Notes: generated by a model from the sequence alone, not told the origin. DNA of 64,000 bases from Neoceratodus forsteri (GCA_016271365.2 CM057453.1:503709001-503773000); one strand, 5' to 3'. Shown: positions 32,422 through 44,323, counted from the first letter of the stretch. Numbers and translations: made by a program.

Positions 32422-33380
32422 GTACTGGGCTGGCAATATAGCCTAGAGGTTAGAGCAGTGGTGGGCAACATGGGACTGTATGAGGGCCAAAAGTGGCCCT
32501 CCAATGCTCTGAGGGCCGCATAAGCACGCATGACCTCTAAAGGTCCATATTCATAACTAAATGATGCAAATTACACAATTTAATAATGCAAAAAAACTTT
32601 ATTTAATGTCACTAATTATTAAATGTTAAAACCGTGTTAAATAATGCAAAGCCTTTGATCAGCTACTAATGCTAATCACTAAAACTATTCAGCCTTCTTC
32701 CACAAATGATTCCAGTTAACACCTGTAATTTACACTGTGTTACTACTCTATGGCCAGCTTAAATTCCTTTCATCACCGGCAAATCTAATCAATGCGGCAT
32801 TGCAAATTGCGACAAGCTACTCACCACAAAATCTATTCACTGAGTTTTATATCTTTACTACAGCCTGGACTCACCCCACCAAAACTATTCTGATTCTTCC
32901 CTCAGTATTTCTAGGTATTTCTTTCTTTGAATTGCAGCGACTGAAGGACCGGAGAACTTGGTCATTCTCTTACAGCAAAAGCTCTTAAAGCTACACTGCT
33001 ATTTGTACAGCGCTATTAATTTCAGCATCTCAGAGGACTCGCAACCAACACTATTCAGCTTCTTCACTCAGTTTTTCTAAAATCCTGAACTTGCAGTGAA
33101 TAGAGAATTGGAGAACTGGGTTCAGACAAGCGCACACCTAATGACCGCCCGATGGCATACTCTTAAAGGTACATCACTATTTGTACCACGCTACATTGTA
33201 ATGCAATATTTATTTCATTTTACAGCATCACGGGGCGCAAGTGGTCTGCATCAAGGGTTACATGTATTCAAGGTCGCAGTTTGCCCACCACTGCGTTAGA
33301 GTAACGAGGTGTGAATGAGCTTGGTACATCCAGCAAACCAGACCTAGGTTTGATTCTCATAGCCTCCACTTGCATACTGT
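32422..33380 (+). mobile_element. tRNA-like SINE split by a hAT element
   Basis: The left part (32422-32455) has TAGCCTAGAGGTTAGAG, an A-box-like block. The right part (33302-33380) has CCTAGGTTTGATTCTCATAG, a B-box-like block. Removing the hAT insertion and one target copy joins them at A-to-B spacing compatible with a tRNA-derived promoter. Confidence 0.6.
32456..33293. mobile_element. Non-autonomous hAT DNA transposon
   Basis: Terminal inverted repeats are CAGTGGTGGGCAA (left) and, reversed, the same sequence at the right end (TTGCCCACCACTG). It is flanked by 8-bp target duplications GGTTAGAG (32448-32455) and CGTTAGAG (33294-33301), one mismatch. The length of 838 bp and lack of any transposase frame make it non-autonomous. 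The CAGTGGTGGGC start and GGCCCTCCA/GAGGGCCGCA subterminal blocks are typical of vertebrate hAT families. Confidence 0.88.
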
Positions 33381-33382
33381 GT

Positions 33383-34350
33383 TAATCAATCAAAATCTTT
33401 ATTTATCCAGGCGGGCACCATTGAGCGAGGCTCATTTGCAAGGTGGACCTGGTCACGAATACATCAAAGTACAGTACAGAAGCAGGTATACAAAAAGCAA
33501 TAATTTACAAGGAAGAAAAAGTATATACAGTGTATACAGTACAGCACAAGGTTGAAATAAAAAAACAGCATTATTTTACAATTGAAGAAGTCAGCAGATG
33601 TACAATCAACCACAGGCATATAGGGGTTATAAGCAGAGATCTTTTGAGTGAGGCAGCCGGCAACTACACTTATAGGGGAAAGAGGCCACGTATGGGGTGG
33701 CAGGTTAGAGAGGTAAAGAAGAGGAGGGATATATTACCGACAACTGGGGGAAAAATTGAGCTAAAACTACAGAAAGTGACGATGGCTGTCGTGTACCTGT
33801 TTATTATGATAATGACAGAGGAGGGGTAGATAATTGGGACACTACTATGGATGGGGTGGGACTTTAGCCAGGCTGGAGCAGACAGGGAAGGGTGGGTGCA
33901 GCAGGAAGAGTTAATAGGGAAAGAGTGAGAGCCAGGGGTAGAAACATGGCGATCGTCAGGATGGAAAGGGGGAGTTACAGAATTAGTGGGCTAGCAGTGA
34001 GGAAAACATTTGCAAGGTGCTTTCATGTAGCGAGTGTAGAGCGCCTTGAAGATATTCAGGCTAACAGGGCAGCTCAGCTTCAAGTTCCTTTGTAAACCAT
34101 TCCACAATGTGGGCAAAGAGAAGCTTAGAGCAGCTTTGCCAAAACAAATTTTGACCCTTGGAACTTGGAGGGCAATTAGAGAATAGCTCCTTAGAGCGTA
34201 GGTGCCTAACACACTCTGGGGAATACAATCTGAGACATATGAGGGGAGCTTGTTGGTCACCGCTCTGAAGGCCCATAGGGCGGCATTTCTATTCCTTCTA
34301 TAGTGAAGGGAAGTCCAGCCTAACGATGAGTACAGGGAGCAGTGGTGTGT
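33383..34350 (-). pseudogene. LINE 3' part
   Basis: On the minus strand 34260-33991 encodes LPSYVSDCIPQSVLGTYALR, VPRVKICFGKAALSFSLPTL and WNGLQRNLKL, the C-terminal part of a jockey-superfamily ORF2. The 3' end at 33383 has a GATTGATT-type tail. Earlier domains are absent. Confidence 0.7.
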
Positions 34351-34354
34351 GGAA

Positions 34355-34510
34355 AGTGGAAGGCCAGTAATGAACCTGATAGCTCTGTGGCTCTGAGCAA
34401 GTCACTTAACTGCCCAGTGCTCCCAGGTCACCCCTGAAAACAGGCACTTGTGCCTAGTGGGTCTTACCCGGTTACCAAAGACTAAAATAAAAAAAAAACA
34501 AAAAAAAACT
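34355..34510 (+). mobile_element. SINE 3' part with poly(A)
   Basis: CTCTGAGCAAGTCACTTAAC is a MIR/CORE-like core. It is followed by GGGTCTTACCCGGTTACCAA and an A-rich tail (34487-34508). The part after the core resembles the LINE tails at 16071 and 27296 in reverse, as expected if the SINE borrows a LINE 3' end. Confidence 0.6.
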
Positions 34511-34539
34511 GCAGCAACTTTGCTTGTCCAAGGAACAGG

Positions 34540-35272
34540 GTGGGTTAGCTCTCCCATGGCTTAAGCCAGGGGAGTCCAACCTTATATTTTTGGGCCAGCA
34601 ATGTAAGAAGGCAGTATGGAGGGCTGGGGGTATACTGGGATGCATAGGGAGAGGCATCACCAGTAGAAAACAGGAAGTTGTTGACCCTCTGTACAGACAG
34701 TTGGTAAGACCACATCTGGAGTACTGTGTACAGTTCTGGAGACCCCATCTCTGCAAAGACATAGACAGAGTGGAGGCTGTTCAGAGGAGGGCAACCAAAA
34801 TGATGCAGGGTCTGCATCAGAAGAAATATGAAGAAAGACTAAAGGAACTAAAGATGTATAGCCTCGAGGAAAGGAGGGAGAGGGGGGACATGATAGAAAC
34901 TTCCGAATACCTCAATGGAATCAACAAAGTCCAAGAGGGTAGTATCTTTCAGAAAAAGAGATGTGCAAAAACAAGGGGGCACCATTTGAAGACAGAGGGG
35001 GGACGGCTCAGAGGTAATGTGAGGAAGTATTTCTTCACAGAGAGGGTTATGGATACATGGAACAGCCTTCCTGAGAAGGTCATAGAGTCAAAAACAGTGG
35101 GGGAATTCAAGAATGCATAGGACAGACATAAGGCAATTCTAGTGGGGGGTAGGAGGAAGTAGGCTGTTGGTTAACTAGGATCTGCAGTTTATCCGTTAGG
35201 TTGGAAAATGGGCAGACTAGGTGGGCCAAGCGGTCCTTATCTGCTGTCAAATTCTATGTTTCTATGTTTCTT
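34540..35272 (+). pseudogene. CR1 LINE 3' fragment (CR1-2)
   Basis: An open frame of about 170 codons encodes the CR1 C-terminus: GGILGCIGRGITSRKQEVVD, LVRPHLEYCVQFWRPHLCKD, VQRRATKMMQGLHQKKYEER, RGDMIETSEYLNGINKVQEG, RGNVRKYFFTERVMDTWNSL. The 3' UTR ends in AATTCTATGTTTCTATG, the short terminal repeat characteristic of CR1. No stop interrupts this part. It is 5'-truncated after the catalytic domain. Confidence 0.9.
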
Positions 35273-37822
35273 ACCAATGCCCACAGTCTGTGCAACAAGC
35301 TCCCTGAACTAGTGGCCTTAAAGGAAAAGAGGGATGCCTGGATATTGTGGCAGTCACTGAAATATGGTACACAGAGAACCATGACTGGGATGTCAACATA
35401 CCAGGATACACAGTCTACAGGAGGGACAGAGTGGGTAAAAAAGGAGGAGGAGGAGGAGTAGCTCTCTATATAAGGGAAGGGATTAAAGCAACAGAACTAA
35501 AGAGTAAACAGGAAGTTGATGAGTCACTATGGGTCACCCTGGAGACAGGAAATGGCACCACAATCCGCATGGGGATTATGTACAGACCCCCATCTCAGGG
35601 GGAGGAAATGGACAAGGAAATGATAGGAGCCATCTTTAAAAGGGCAGAAAAAGGGGAGATATTGTTGATGGGGATCTGAATATGCCAGATGTTAACTGGA
35701 GTACCTTTGCGCAGGCACATCCAAGAGCAGGGTCATTCTTGATGCCCTACAGGGGGCATGCCTCAGACAGCTAGTGTTGGAACCCACTCAGGAGGAAGCA
35801 ATCTTAGACCTGGTAGTCTCAAATGGGGAAGGAGAATGGATCTCAGATTTAGAAGTGGGTAGCCATCTGGGAACAATTGACCACCAAACAGCGTGGTTCA
35901 CAATAAGCACAGCTATAGAGTCAAGCCATAAAAAACAAGAGTATTGGACTTCAGGAAGGTTGCCTTTGGGAAAATGAGAGAGTGCCTCAGAAAAGCACTA
36001 GCAAATGGGCAAGAAGGAGGGGTGGAGGAACAATGGGGAATAATCAAAACAGCCATAGCAGAGGCAACAAGCCTTTGTGTGAATCAAATCAACAAAATAA
36101 AATGAAGGAAAAAAACACTATGGTTCTCAAAAGAGGTGGCAGGGACAGCTAAGGAGAAAAGGATAGCATTCAGGAAATATAAGGAAACACAGAAGGAGCA
36201 GGACAGAGAAATATATCAGTTAAAGCAGAAGGAGGCAGGGAAGGTAGTCAGAATAGCAAAGGCACAAACTGAGGAAAAGATAGCCAACTCTGTTAAAAAG
36301 GAGGATAAAACATCTTATAAGTACATTAGGGAGCGAAGAAAGACCAAGGGAGGGATACAGAGACTTAATAAAGGGGAGGGAGTGTGGGCAGAGGGTGACA
36401 GTGAAAAAGCAGGGATACTGAATGAATATTTCTGCTCAGTATTCACAACGGAAGAGGAGGGGGAGGTACCTAAACCAAACAGGAGAGAAATTCTGAATAG
36501 GGGGGTCGATACCAGTCCATTCACAGAAAAAAGGGTTTTGAAAGAACTCTTTAAACTGAGGGAGGACAAAGCAATGGGGCCTGATGGGATTCGCCCAAGA
36601 ATTCTAAAAGAACTAAGAGTAGAACTAGTAACACCACTGACTACTTTAACAAATCATGGGAGGATGGGGCGGTACCTGAGGACTGGAGGAGGGCAAATGT
36701 GATTCCACTTCACAAAAGTGGGAGCAGGACAGAGGCAGGAAACTACAGACCAGTTAGTTTGATTTCAGTGGTAGGGAAAATGATGGAATCACTTCTGAAG
36801 GAAAGAATTGTTGAGTACTTAGAGGCCAGTGGGGCACAGGACCCAAGGCAGCATGGTTTCACAGCAGGAAGGTCATGTCAGATGAACCTAATAGATTTCT
36901 TTCAATGGGTGACCAAAGAAGTAGACCAGGGAGGGGCTGTGGATATGGCCTACCTAGATTTTAGCAAGGCATTTGACACAGTCTCACACAAAAGATTAAT
37001 ATACAAGTTAGCCAGCCTTGGGTGGGTCCCAAGGTGGTAGCCTGGATAAAAAACTGGCTGGACAACAGGATGCAAAGTGTAATAGTAAACAGAGTCCACA
37101 GTAAAGAAAGGAGGGTAACTAGCAGGGTACCGCAGGGTTCAGTACTGGGAATGGTCCTCTTTAATGTCTTTATAAGTGACATTGGAGAGCACCTGGAAGG
37201 AAAGGTATGTCTCTTTGCAGATGACACAAACATCTGCAACAGGGTTGATACACAAGGTGGGGTGGAAAGGATGAATAGGGTCTTGGCAAGGTTGGAGGAA
37301 TGGTCAAATATGTGGCAGCTCAGGTTCAATGCAAAGAAGTGCAAGGTAATGCATCTGGGAAACAAAAAGCCAGGGGAAGAGTACACAATGGGGGGTGAGT
37401 TAATAACAACAACAAAAATCAAAAGAGACCTAGGAGTAATTATATCAGAGGACCTAAAGGTGGGCAAGCAATGTGAGAAGGCAGTAAGGAGGGTTGGGGG
37501 GATACTGGGATGCATAGGGAGAGGCATCAACAGTAGAAAACAGGAAGTTGTTATCCCTCTGTACAGACAGTTCGTGACACCCCATCTAGAGTATGCGCGC
37601 AATACTGGAGACCCCATCTCCACAAAGACATAGACAGAGTGGAGGCTGTTCAGAGGAGGACAACCAAAATGGTGCAGGGTCTGCACCAGAAGACATACGA
37701 GGAGAGACTAAAGCAGCTTAATATGTATACCCTTGAAGGGGGGGCATGATAGAAACTTTCAAGTATCTCAAGGGAATTAAAGTACAAGAGGGTAGCACCT
37801 TTCAGAAGAAGAGATGCGCAAG
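35273..37822 (+). pseudogene. CR1 LINE ORF2 (CR1-3), part upstream of DIRS B
   Basis: It starts abruptly at the endonuclease (TNAHSLCNKLPELVAL), directly after the 3' end of CR1-2. Endonuclease: AVTEIWYTENHDWDVNIPGY, GVALYIREGI, GIMYRPPSQGEE. RT: KAMGPDGIRPRILKEL, ANVIPLHKSGS, QHGFTAGRSCQMNLIDFF, MAYLDFSKAFDTVSH, SRVPQGSVLG, CLFADDTNIC. C-terminus up to GDPISTKT. Frameshifts at about 35680, 36650, 37020 and 37600. It is interrupted at 37822 by DIRS B and resumes at 43497. Confidence 0.9.
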
Positions 37823-38269
37823 AAGAAAAAATTACTCACCTTAGTAATGTTGTTTCTTCTAATGGAGTCTTGCTGTATTCTGACAATTTGCAGTGAGGTC
37901 CAACCTTCGAACTGCCCCGGAGATGAAAGAGTTAACTTTCCATGCCAGACATGGAACGCTGAGCTCGAGCTCGGTTGAGACTCTGTCTGTTGCTGTTTGA
38001 ACTCAAACCATCAGATCTTTATGAGCTAAACTCACCGAGTGTCCTGTGTGGAAGCTGTAAACCTACACTAGCCAACTGGCTACTAAATATAATAAACAGA
38101 TTTTTTGGTTTCAAAACAAAGCCTCAAGTCAGGAAACCCAAAAAATGAAAAAACACAACACCCTCTCATCCAAAGTAAAGGGGTGATAAATAAAGGTGGG
38201 GCACCTCTTGAGTGCCAACATGCTACTGCCCACCCACATCCCAAAACAAAGGTTCTGAGAGGGAAGGGA

Positions 38270-38372
38270 GGGTCAGAATACAGCAAGACTCCATTAGAAG
38301 AAACAACATACTAGGTGAATAATTTTTTCTTCAAACAACATGAAGTCTTGCTGTATTCTGACAATTTGCAGA
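38270..38372. repeat. DIRS B internal complementary region
   Basis: It contains the reverse complement of the left end (ending AATTTTTTCTT) joined directly to the reverse complement of the right end (CAAACAACATGAAGTC). The joined sequence CAACATGTTTG-type end plus AAGAAAAAATT start defines both ends of the element. Confidence 0.92.
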
Positions 38373-38408
38373 CTACCAAGCAGTACCTCCATGGAGGAGG
38401 GACAGAAC

Positions 38409-39400
38409 CTACCTAGGAAATAGGCTCTGAAGCACTGCTGTGCCAACCCAAGCATCACTTCTAGCCTGGATATCCAGAGAGTAATGCTTGGTAAAAGTGT
38501 GAACTGTTTTCCAGGTAGCTGCCTGACATATCTCTAAGACAGGATTATCCCTGGCAGCAGCCAGGGAAGCAGCTGTACCTCTGGTAGAGTGAGCCCTCAG
38601 GCCTAAGGGTGGAATCTTGCCTAGTTTTTCATAGCAAAACTGAATGCAAGAGACAATCCACCTGGCAGTGGATCTCTTAGTGGCAGGTTTTCCCTTACCA
38701 ACCTCACCATAAGTGAAGAACAGTTGGAGGGAGTCAAACCTATGACCCTTGGTACGCTTTATGTAGTAGCTACGGGCCCTTTTCACATCCAAACTGTGCA
38801 GTCTCCTCTCCAGAGGAGGAATGGTCAGTGAAGAAAACAGGAAGAGACATAGACTGGTTAAGGTGGAAGTCTGAAACCACCTTAGGTAAAAACTTCCTGT
38901 TAGTCCTGAGGACCACCTTATCTCTATGAAAAGAGATAAAATCAGGCTCCACTGATAGGGCTTGTAACTCGCTTATGTGCCTGGCAGAATTGATGGTTAA
39001 CCAAGAAACAGTTTTCCAAGTCAAATACTTAAGCTGTGCTGAGGACAAAGGCTCAAAAGGGGTTGCATAAGCTGAGAGCTATGCAAACATTAAGGTCCCA
39101 GACAGGGCAGGGTCCCTGAATGGCGGATTGGCATGAAGCAATCCCTTGAAAACTTTGAGAATACAGGATGAGCTGAAAGGAAGAGAATACCTGCTGAAAA
39201 AAAGCAGAGACAGCTGCCAGATGCACTCTTAGTGTAGCTGGTCTGAGTCTCAAGCTATTAAGATGAACCATATAGTCAAGGACTGTGGGCAGGCCAGCAG
39301 ACTCTGGAGAAATATGCTTCCCAGAGCACCATATGGAGAATCTTTTCCATTTGGAATTGTAGGTGCTTCTGGTGGAGGCTTAGAGAAGCCTTTAGGATAT
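38409..39400 (-). pseudogene. DIRS B tyrosine recombinase
   Basis: The core-binding part begins near 39390 (SKWKRFSIW-like in shifted frames) and continues with LRVHLAAVSAFFQQVF (39220). The catalytic part has INSARHISELQA (first Arg, about 38970), LRAHSTRGTAASLAAARD (His-x-x-Arg, about 38590) and VHTFTKHYSLDIQARSD (Tyr, about 38490). All four catalytic positions are present, but three frames are needed to read it. Confidence 0.88.
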
Positions 39401-39849
39401 CCTAACACCTTGAGAAAGGTGTAAATCAGCAAACTTAACTCTTTCAAGAGTCAGGCCTTGAGATTGAGAGATTTGAGATTCGGATACCAAACCTCCCTGA
39501 GCACGGTTAACAGGTTGTAATTCTGGGAAGAAACAGGGAAGGTAGACTGCTAAGGACAACAGGAGAGGTACCAGGGCTGTCTGGCCCAGTCTGGAGCAAT
39601 CAGAATCATCTTGCAGGGTTGAGACCTGATTTTGACCACCTTGAACAGGAGAGGAAGGGAGAAGCATACAGGAACTTCCCTTCCCAATTGAGAACTAGGG
39701 CATCCAGGGGGACTGAGCCCAACACTGGGGGCCTGCAGCAAAAGAGGGAAGTTGGTGATTGTCTGGGGCTGCAAAAAGATCTATCTATGGGGTGCCCCAT
39801 CTGGAGAAGATCACCTTCAAAACCAGGGGATCCAGTGACCATTCGTGAT

Positions 39850-41295
39850 GGCCCTGAGATATCCTGCTGAGAGCATCTGCCAGGACATTGTCCTTGCCTG
39901 GGAGGTGTCCTTCTGTAAGAGAGGTGTCCAGGGAATAGGCCAGAGACCATAACTTCATTGCTTCTGTGCACAAGGCACTAGACCGAGTGCCCCCTTGCTT
40001 GTTGATATACCACATTGTGGTGGTATTGTCTGTCCTGATCTGAACTACTTTGTTCTGAACAGACTTGGAAAAAACCTGAAGTGCTAGAAACACTGCTCTG
40101 AGTTCTAATAGATTGATGTGAAGCAGAGATTCCTGAGGAGACCACAACCCTTGGGTGGTCAGGTCTCCCAAGTGGGCTCCCCCACCCCAAGAGGGAGGCA
40201 TCTGTAGTAAGGATTAGAGAGTGAGACTGAGTGAGAAAAGGAACTCCCTGTCTTAGATTGTCCTGATCCTGCCACCACTGCAATGCCTGGATCAGGGTTC
40301 GAGTCACTGGAATTAGTTTGGTCAGAGGATCCTTTTTCTGAGACCAAAAGGCTCTCAAGTGGAACTGAATGTCCCTCATCTGAAATCTTGCTCCCTGCAC
40401 CACTGCTGTAGAAGCAGCCATGTGCCCTAGGAGCTGTAGAAAATGCCTTGCTGGTCGAGACACCTGGAGGGTGAATGAAGAGGCCAGTGAAATAAGGGTC
40501 CTTTGCCCTGTCCAGGGGAAGGAAGGCTTTTGCCTTTACTGTATCTAGCTCTGCGCCTATGAAGGTGAGGAGCTGTACAGGCTCTAGAACTGACTTTGAA
40601 AGATTCAGAAGGAAACCTAGAGAAGTAAGCAGTTGCTGAGTTATCTGTAGGTGTAACTTGACTTGGTCTGGGGACTGGCCTACTATGAGCCAGTCGTCCA
40701 GGTATGGGAAGATGGAAATCCTTTTCCTTCTTAGGAAGGCAACTACTACTGCCAGGCATTTTGTGAACACCCTTGAGGGCTGAGGTTAGGCTGAAGGGCA
40801 TTGCTCTGAATTGGTAGTGGCCTGAGGGCAGCTCGAACCTGAGGTATTTCTAGATGGGAGCTTCTGATGAGAATATGGAAATAGGCATCCTTGAGGTCCA
40901 GGGAAACTAGCCAGTCCCTGGCCTTAGAGAGGGTAGAATTATTCCCAGAGTCACCATTTTGAACTTTGGCTTTAAAAGGTGCTTGTTTAAATATCTGAGA
41001 TCCAGGATGGGCCGCCATTCTCTGTTTTTGGGGGTGAGGAAGTACCTGGGTACAATCCTTTCCCTTTGGTGAAGGTGGAACCCTTTCTATAGCTCTGAGA
41101 GCCAAGAGGGAAGAGACCTCTGCCTCTAGGGCAAGTGCCTCTGGAAGGATTTGCAGGTGGAAAGGATCTGGTTCTCATCTTTGGAAATTTTGAAGTTGAG
41201 AGTCAGTCCCTGGCTTACTACTTCCAGGACCCATTTGTCTGATATTAAAGACATCCAGTCCTGGACAAAGTAAGCCAGCCTGCCCCCTACAGGTA
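39850..41295 (-). pseudogene. DIRS B reverse transcriptase and RNase H
   Basis: Pol opens with GGRLAYFVQDWMSLISDKW (about 41290). RT shows DWLVSLDLKDAYFHI (40910), MFTKCLAVVVAFL and FPYLDDWLIV (40690; YLDD). RNase H has LTTDASLLGWG (40230), LLHINLLELRAVFLAL (Glu retained), IRTDNTTTMWYINKQGGT and NVLADALSRI (39880). All its acidic residues are visible, unlike DIRS A. Frameshifts at about 41080, 40780 and 40180. Confidence 0.9.
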
Positions 41296-41329
41296 GTGGA
41301 GAATCGGCCCTGGCAAACCCATCAGGGTG

Positions 41330-42680
41330 CCTGTTTGGCAGGGGCTTTAGGCTGAAGGTGGAAGCAGGCCTGCTTGTATCCCATCTGCCTCTCCCTCTAA
41401 AGAACCCCCTATGAGCATAAGCAGAAGAGGAGGCCTGGGCTTGGTAGAAAGGCCTATGAAAAGGCCTGCCCCTGCCCCTGGGTTGCTGCCTCTGAGGAGT
41501 GGCTTGCCTTTCCTTGGCCTGAGCACTCCTATAGGTGATCCTGTACTCATCCATTTTCTTCATGTAGTTCTCTGTTTGCTCCCCAAACAGAGAATTACCC
41601 ACAACAGGAAAATCCATGGCCTTAGTCTGGGTATCCTGAGGCAGGCTAGTACATCTGAGCCAAGCCATCCTACAAGGCCACAGATGTAGCCATGACTCTA
41701 GATGAAACATCATTGGAGTCCACTGCAGCATGGAATTGCACCTTGGATGCCTCAATACCATCCGCAGCCACCTGCTCCAGCTCCTTGGCAAGCTGGCCAG
41801 GGACCTGTTTAGCTAAAGCCATTACAGTGTCCCATCTAGATTTCTTATATCTAGCTGCATAGGCCATATAATTAGCCTGTCTGAGTCCCAAGGATGCTGA
41901 CATGTACTGTTTCTTTGCCATGGCATCAATCCTCCTGGAGTCCTTATCTGGGGGGTGTGAAGCCAAGGGTATATTAGCCTTATCACAGGCTGCAGCCTGC
42001 ACTACCCCAACATGGCTGCATTGCTGGGTAAGGAACTCCGTATCTGAGCCTGAAAGGGTATACCTCTTGTCCATTCTCTTATTCACAGGAGGTATAGAAT
42101 TAGGAGTCTTTAAAATTTTCATTGTCTGTTTCCCAAAAGACTTAAGAAGGGGAATAGACAGCCTCCTGGACTCTGGGATATCCACCATTTCAACATAGTC
42201 AGGCTCCTCCTGGTCATCCACAGCTTCTTCCGTAGGAAGCTGAAGAGTTTCAGCCACTTTCTTGTAAAACATGAAATGGAAGGGGGACTCAGAAAGCCTA
42301 GGAGGAGACACTCCTAAAGGTCTGTCTGGGGAGATGTCCGGGTCAATGGGCACATCCAGACTTTTATAATCACACTCACTTTCCTCATACTCTCCTTCCT
42401 CCTCCTCCTCCTCCTCCAGTTCATAAAATTCCTCTAAATCATAATCCGGAACCTGTGGAACCGACCGAACCAAGCACCTTCCTAATGGTGCCGGTTCGGT
42501 CGGAACCGGGGATAGCGACTGGACAATTTTTATCGCTTTGGCTATTTCATCAGCGGTCGGAGAAAGAACTTTTGGATCCACACCTGCTGATTTATCCCTT
42601 CTTGATCTCTTAACCGGAACCGACTCCTCGGAATCAGTTCTCCTTTGGCCCGAAGAAGTTTCGCCCTGGTCAGAGGGCAC
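41330..42680 (-). CDS. DIRS B gag-like protein (transposon ORF1)
   Basis: A 336-codon frame is open from 42680 to 41670, the longest intact transposon frame here. It has a charged Ser/Arg N-terminus, an acidic stretch of ten or more Glu (42420-42390), then the DIRS gag core (KTPNSIPPVNKRMDKRYTL, CDKANIPLASHPPDKDSRRI, KKQYMSASLGLRQANYMAYA). After a frameshift at about 41680 it continues through EQTENYMKKMDEYRITYRSA and a basic Gln/Arg/Gly region with RGRGRPFHRPFY and GFFRGRGRWD, likely RNA binding. The gene product probably coats the element RNA. Start chosen at the ATG; a zinc finger upstream as in DIRS C was not clear. Confidence 0.85.
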
Positions 42681-43496
42681 GCCTTCTGGTTCGGTTGGAA
42701 CTGAACCGGGCTGGCCGTCTGGGTCAGCGGACTTTTTGGCCTCCCTTTCCCTGAGCCTACCAACTCTTTTTTCCAGGGTAGCTACAGGAAATTTTTACAA
42801 ATCTGGCAGTCTGAATTGGAGGTGGTCAAACCCCAGACAATAAACACAGGTGGTGTGGGATCAGCCTTAGCAAAGACTTCCACACACACACACAGTGTTG
42901 AAACCAGTGGGCCGGTTTTCTTTGGGTTTTCTCCAGACATGGCCAGTCCCTAACTAAAAACTTACCCTTTTTGGCAATCCGCCAGACAGACACCCTGCTC
43001 GGTTCCTGACCATGCTGGATGGTCGGGAAAAAACGTAATAAACACTGCTTTTAGAACCGATATGAACCAGTAACCACACTCTAAAGCAGAAATAAGGACT
43101 TTTTAAACAACCTGATCGGTTCAAACCAAACCGATCCCACGTTTACAAGTTCCACACAAAATAAAACCAAAAATAAACCTATCTGGTACTCACGAATACC
43201 ACAGACAGAGACTGAACCGATAGGTTGCGGTTTAAATTCGGTCGAAAACTGAGACAAACGGTACTTTAACCGACAAATTGAACCGAGCAAAGGAGAAATT
43301 TCCGGATCGACTATTCAGTGAGGCGGAGTAAAGAATCTACGGTTTGAGTTCAAACAGCAACAGACAGAGTCTCAACCGAGCTCGAGCTCAGCGTTCCATG
43401 CCTGGCATGGAAAGTTAACTCTTTCATCTCTGGGGCAGTTCGAAGGTTGGACCTCACTGCAAACTGTCAGAATACAGCAAGACTTCATGTTGTTTG

Positions 43497-43795
43497 AACA
43501 AGGGGGCACAATTTGAAGATGGGGGACGGCTCAGAAGTAATGTTACAAAGTATTTTTTCAAAGAGAGGGTTGTGGATGCATGGACCAGCCTTCCTGAGGA
43601 GGTCGTGGAGTCAGGAACAGTGGGAGAATTCAAGAATGCATGGGACAGGTATAAGGCAATTCTAGTGGGGGGTAGGAGGAAGTAAGCTGTTGATTAACTA
43701 GAATCTGCAGCTTATACATCAGGTAGGGAAATGGGCAGACTAGGTGGGCCAAGCGGTCCTTATCTGCCATCAAATTCTATGTTTCTATTTGTAAA
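43497..43795 (+). pseudogene. CR1-3, part downstream of DIRS B
   Basis: It resumes CR1-3 at AACAAGGGGGCACAATTTGA and encodes LRSNVTKYFFKERVVDAWTS, LPEEVVESGTVGEFKNAWD. It then runs through the 3' UTR to AAATTCTATGTTTCTATT, the CR1 end. Confidence 0.92.
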
Positions 43796-44323
43796 GTACC
43801 ACACAGATTCATACTCCAATACATCCAGTAGAATGTAAAAGGCAATTTACAAAATAGAAAACTTTATCATATTACATATTGTTGCACAAATATCACCACA
43901 CAGAATGCACCATGCTCAGGTTACTAGTAGGGAGTTTGTGGGAGTGGTTCTGACTCTTGATGTTTCAATGACGGTTACATTATTAAATGCAAAGGTCAGT
44001 AAGAATGGGAGCCAGTTCTCACTGAGAAAAGTAACTGGTGTTAACGAAGTGTTTTACAGGAACTGTTTTCAGGTGCTGGATTATAAAATGGGGTTAACTG
44101 ATGTGCCTGGTTTGGGATCTTTTACATCCTAACCTCTCTCATATTGGACATCTTTGGTAAAATGGAAAGTAAAGGTAGGATATGGAAAACAATTGGCACT
44201 AAGACCTACGGGTAGGGCTGTAAATAAACTTTACTTATTTATGTTATTGATTTTAGCAGGGGATATAGAGGCAAACCAGGGGCCAATGTTCTCTATTCAA
44301 CATCTTGAGATTTGGTCAGGGGG
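43796..44323 (+). pseudogene. LINE-N, N-terminal part of ORF2
   Basis: An open frame from 44154 encodes LYLFMLLILAGDIEANQGP (ending 44285) and then FSIQHLEIWSGG, where a gypsy element has inserted. LxxxGDIExNxGP immediately before the endonuclease is a known arrangement in vertebrate LINEs, resembling a 2A translational-recoding motif, with Gln in place of the first Pro. Upstream (43796-44150) no coding signal is clear. The LINE continues at 56876 and 63172. Confidence 0.72.

Larger units (their letters stand above)
37823..43496 (-). mobile_element. DIRS-type retrotransposon (DIRS B)
   Basis: Complete structure on the minus strand: inverted terminal repeats 37823-38009 and 43341-43496, internal complementary region 38270-38372, then gag, RT, RNase H and tyrosine recombinase. 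The flanks are the two halves of CR1-3. An uninterrupted CR1 at 34966 reads GTGCAAAAACAAGGGGG where this locus reads GCGCAAG, element, AACAAGGGGG. So the target is rejoined with no base lost or duplicated. A GAA trinucleotide is shared by both junctions. It belongs to a different subfamily from DIRS A and C. Confidence 0.95.
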
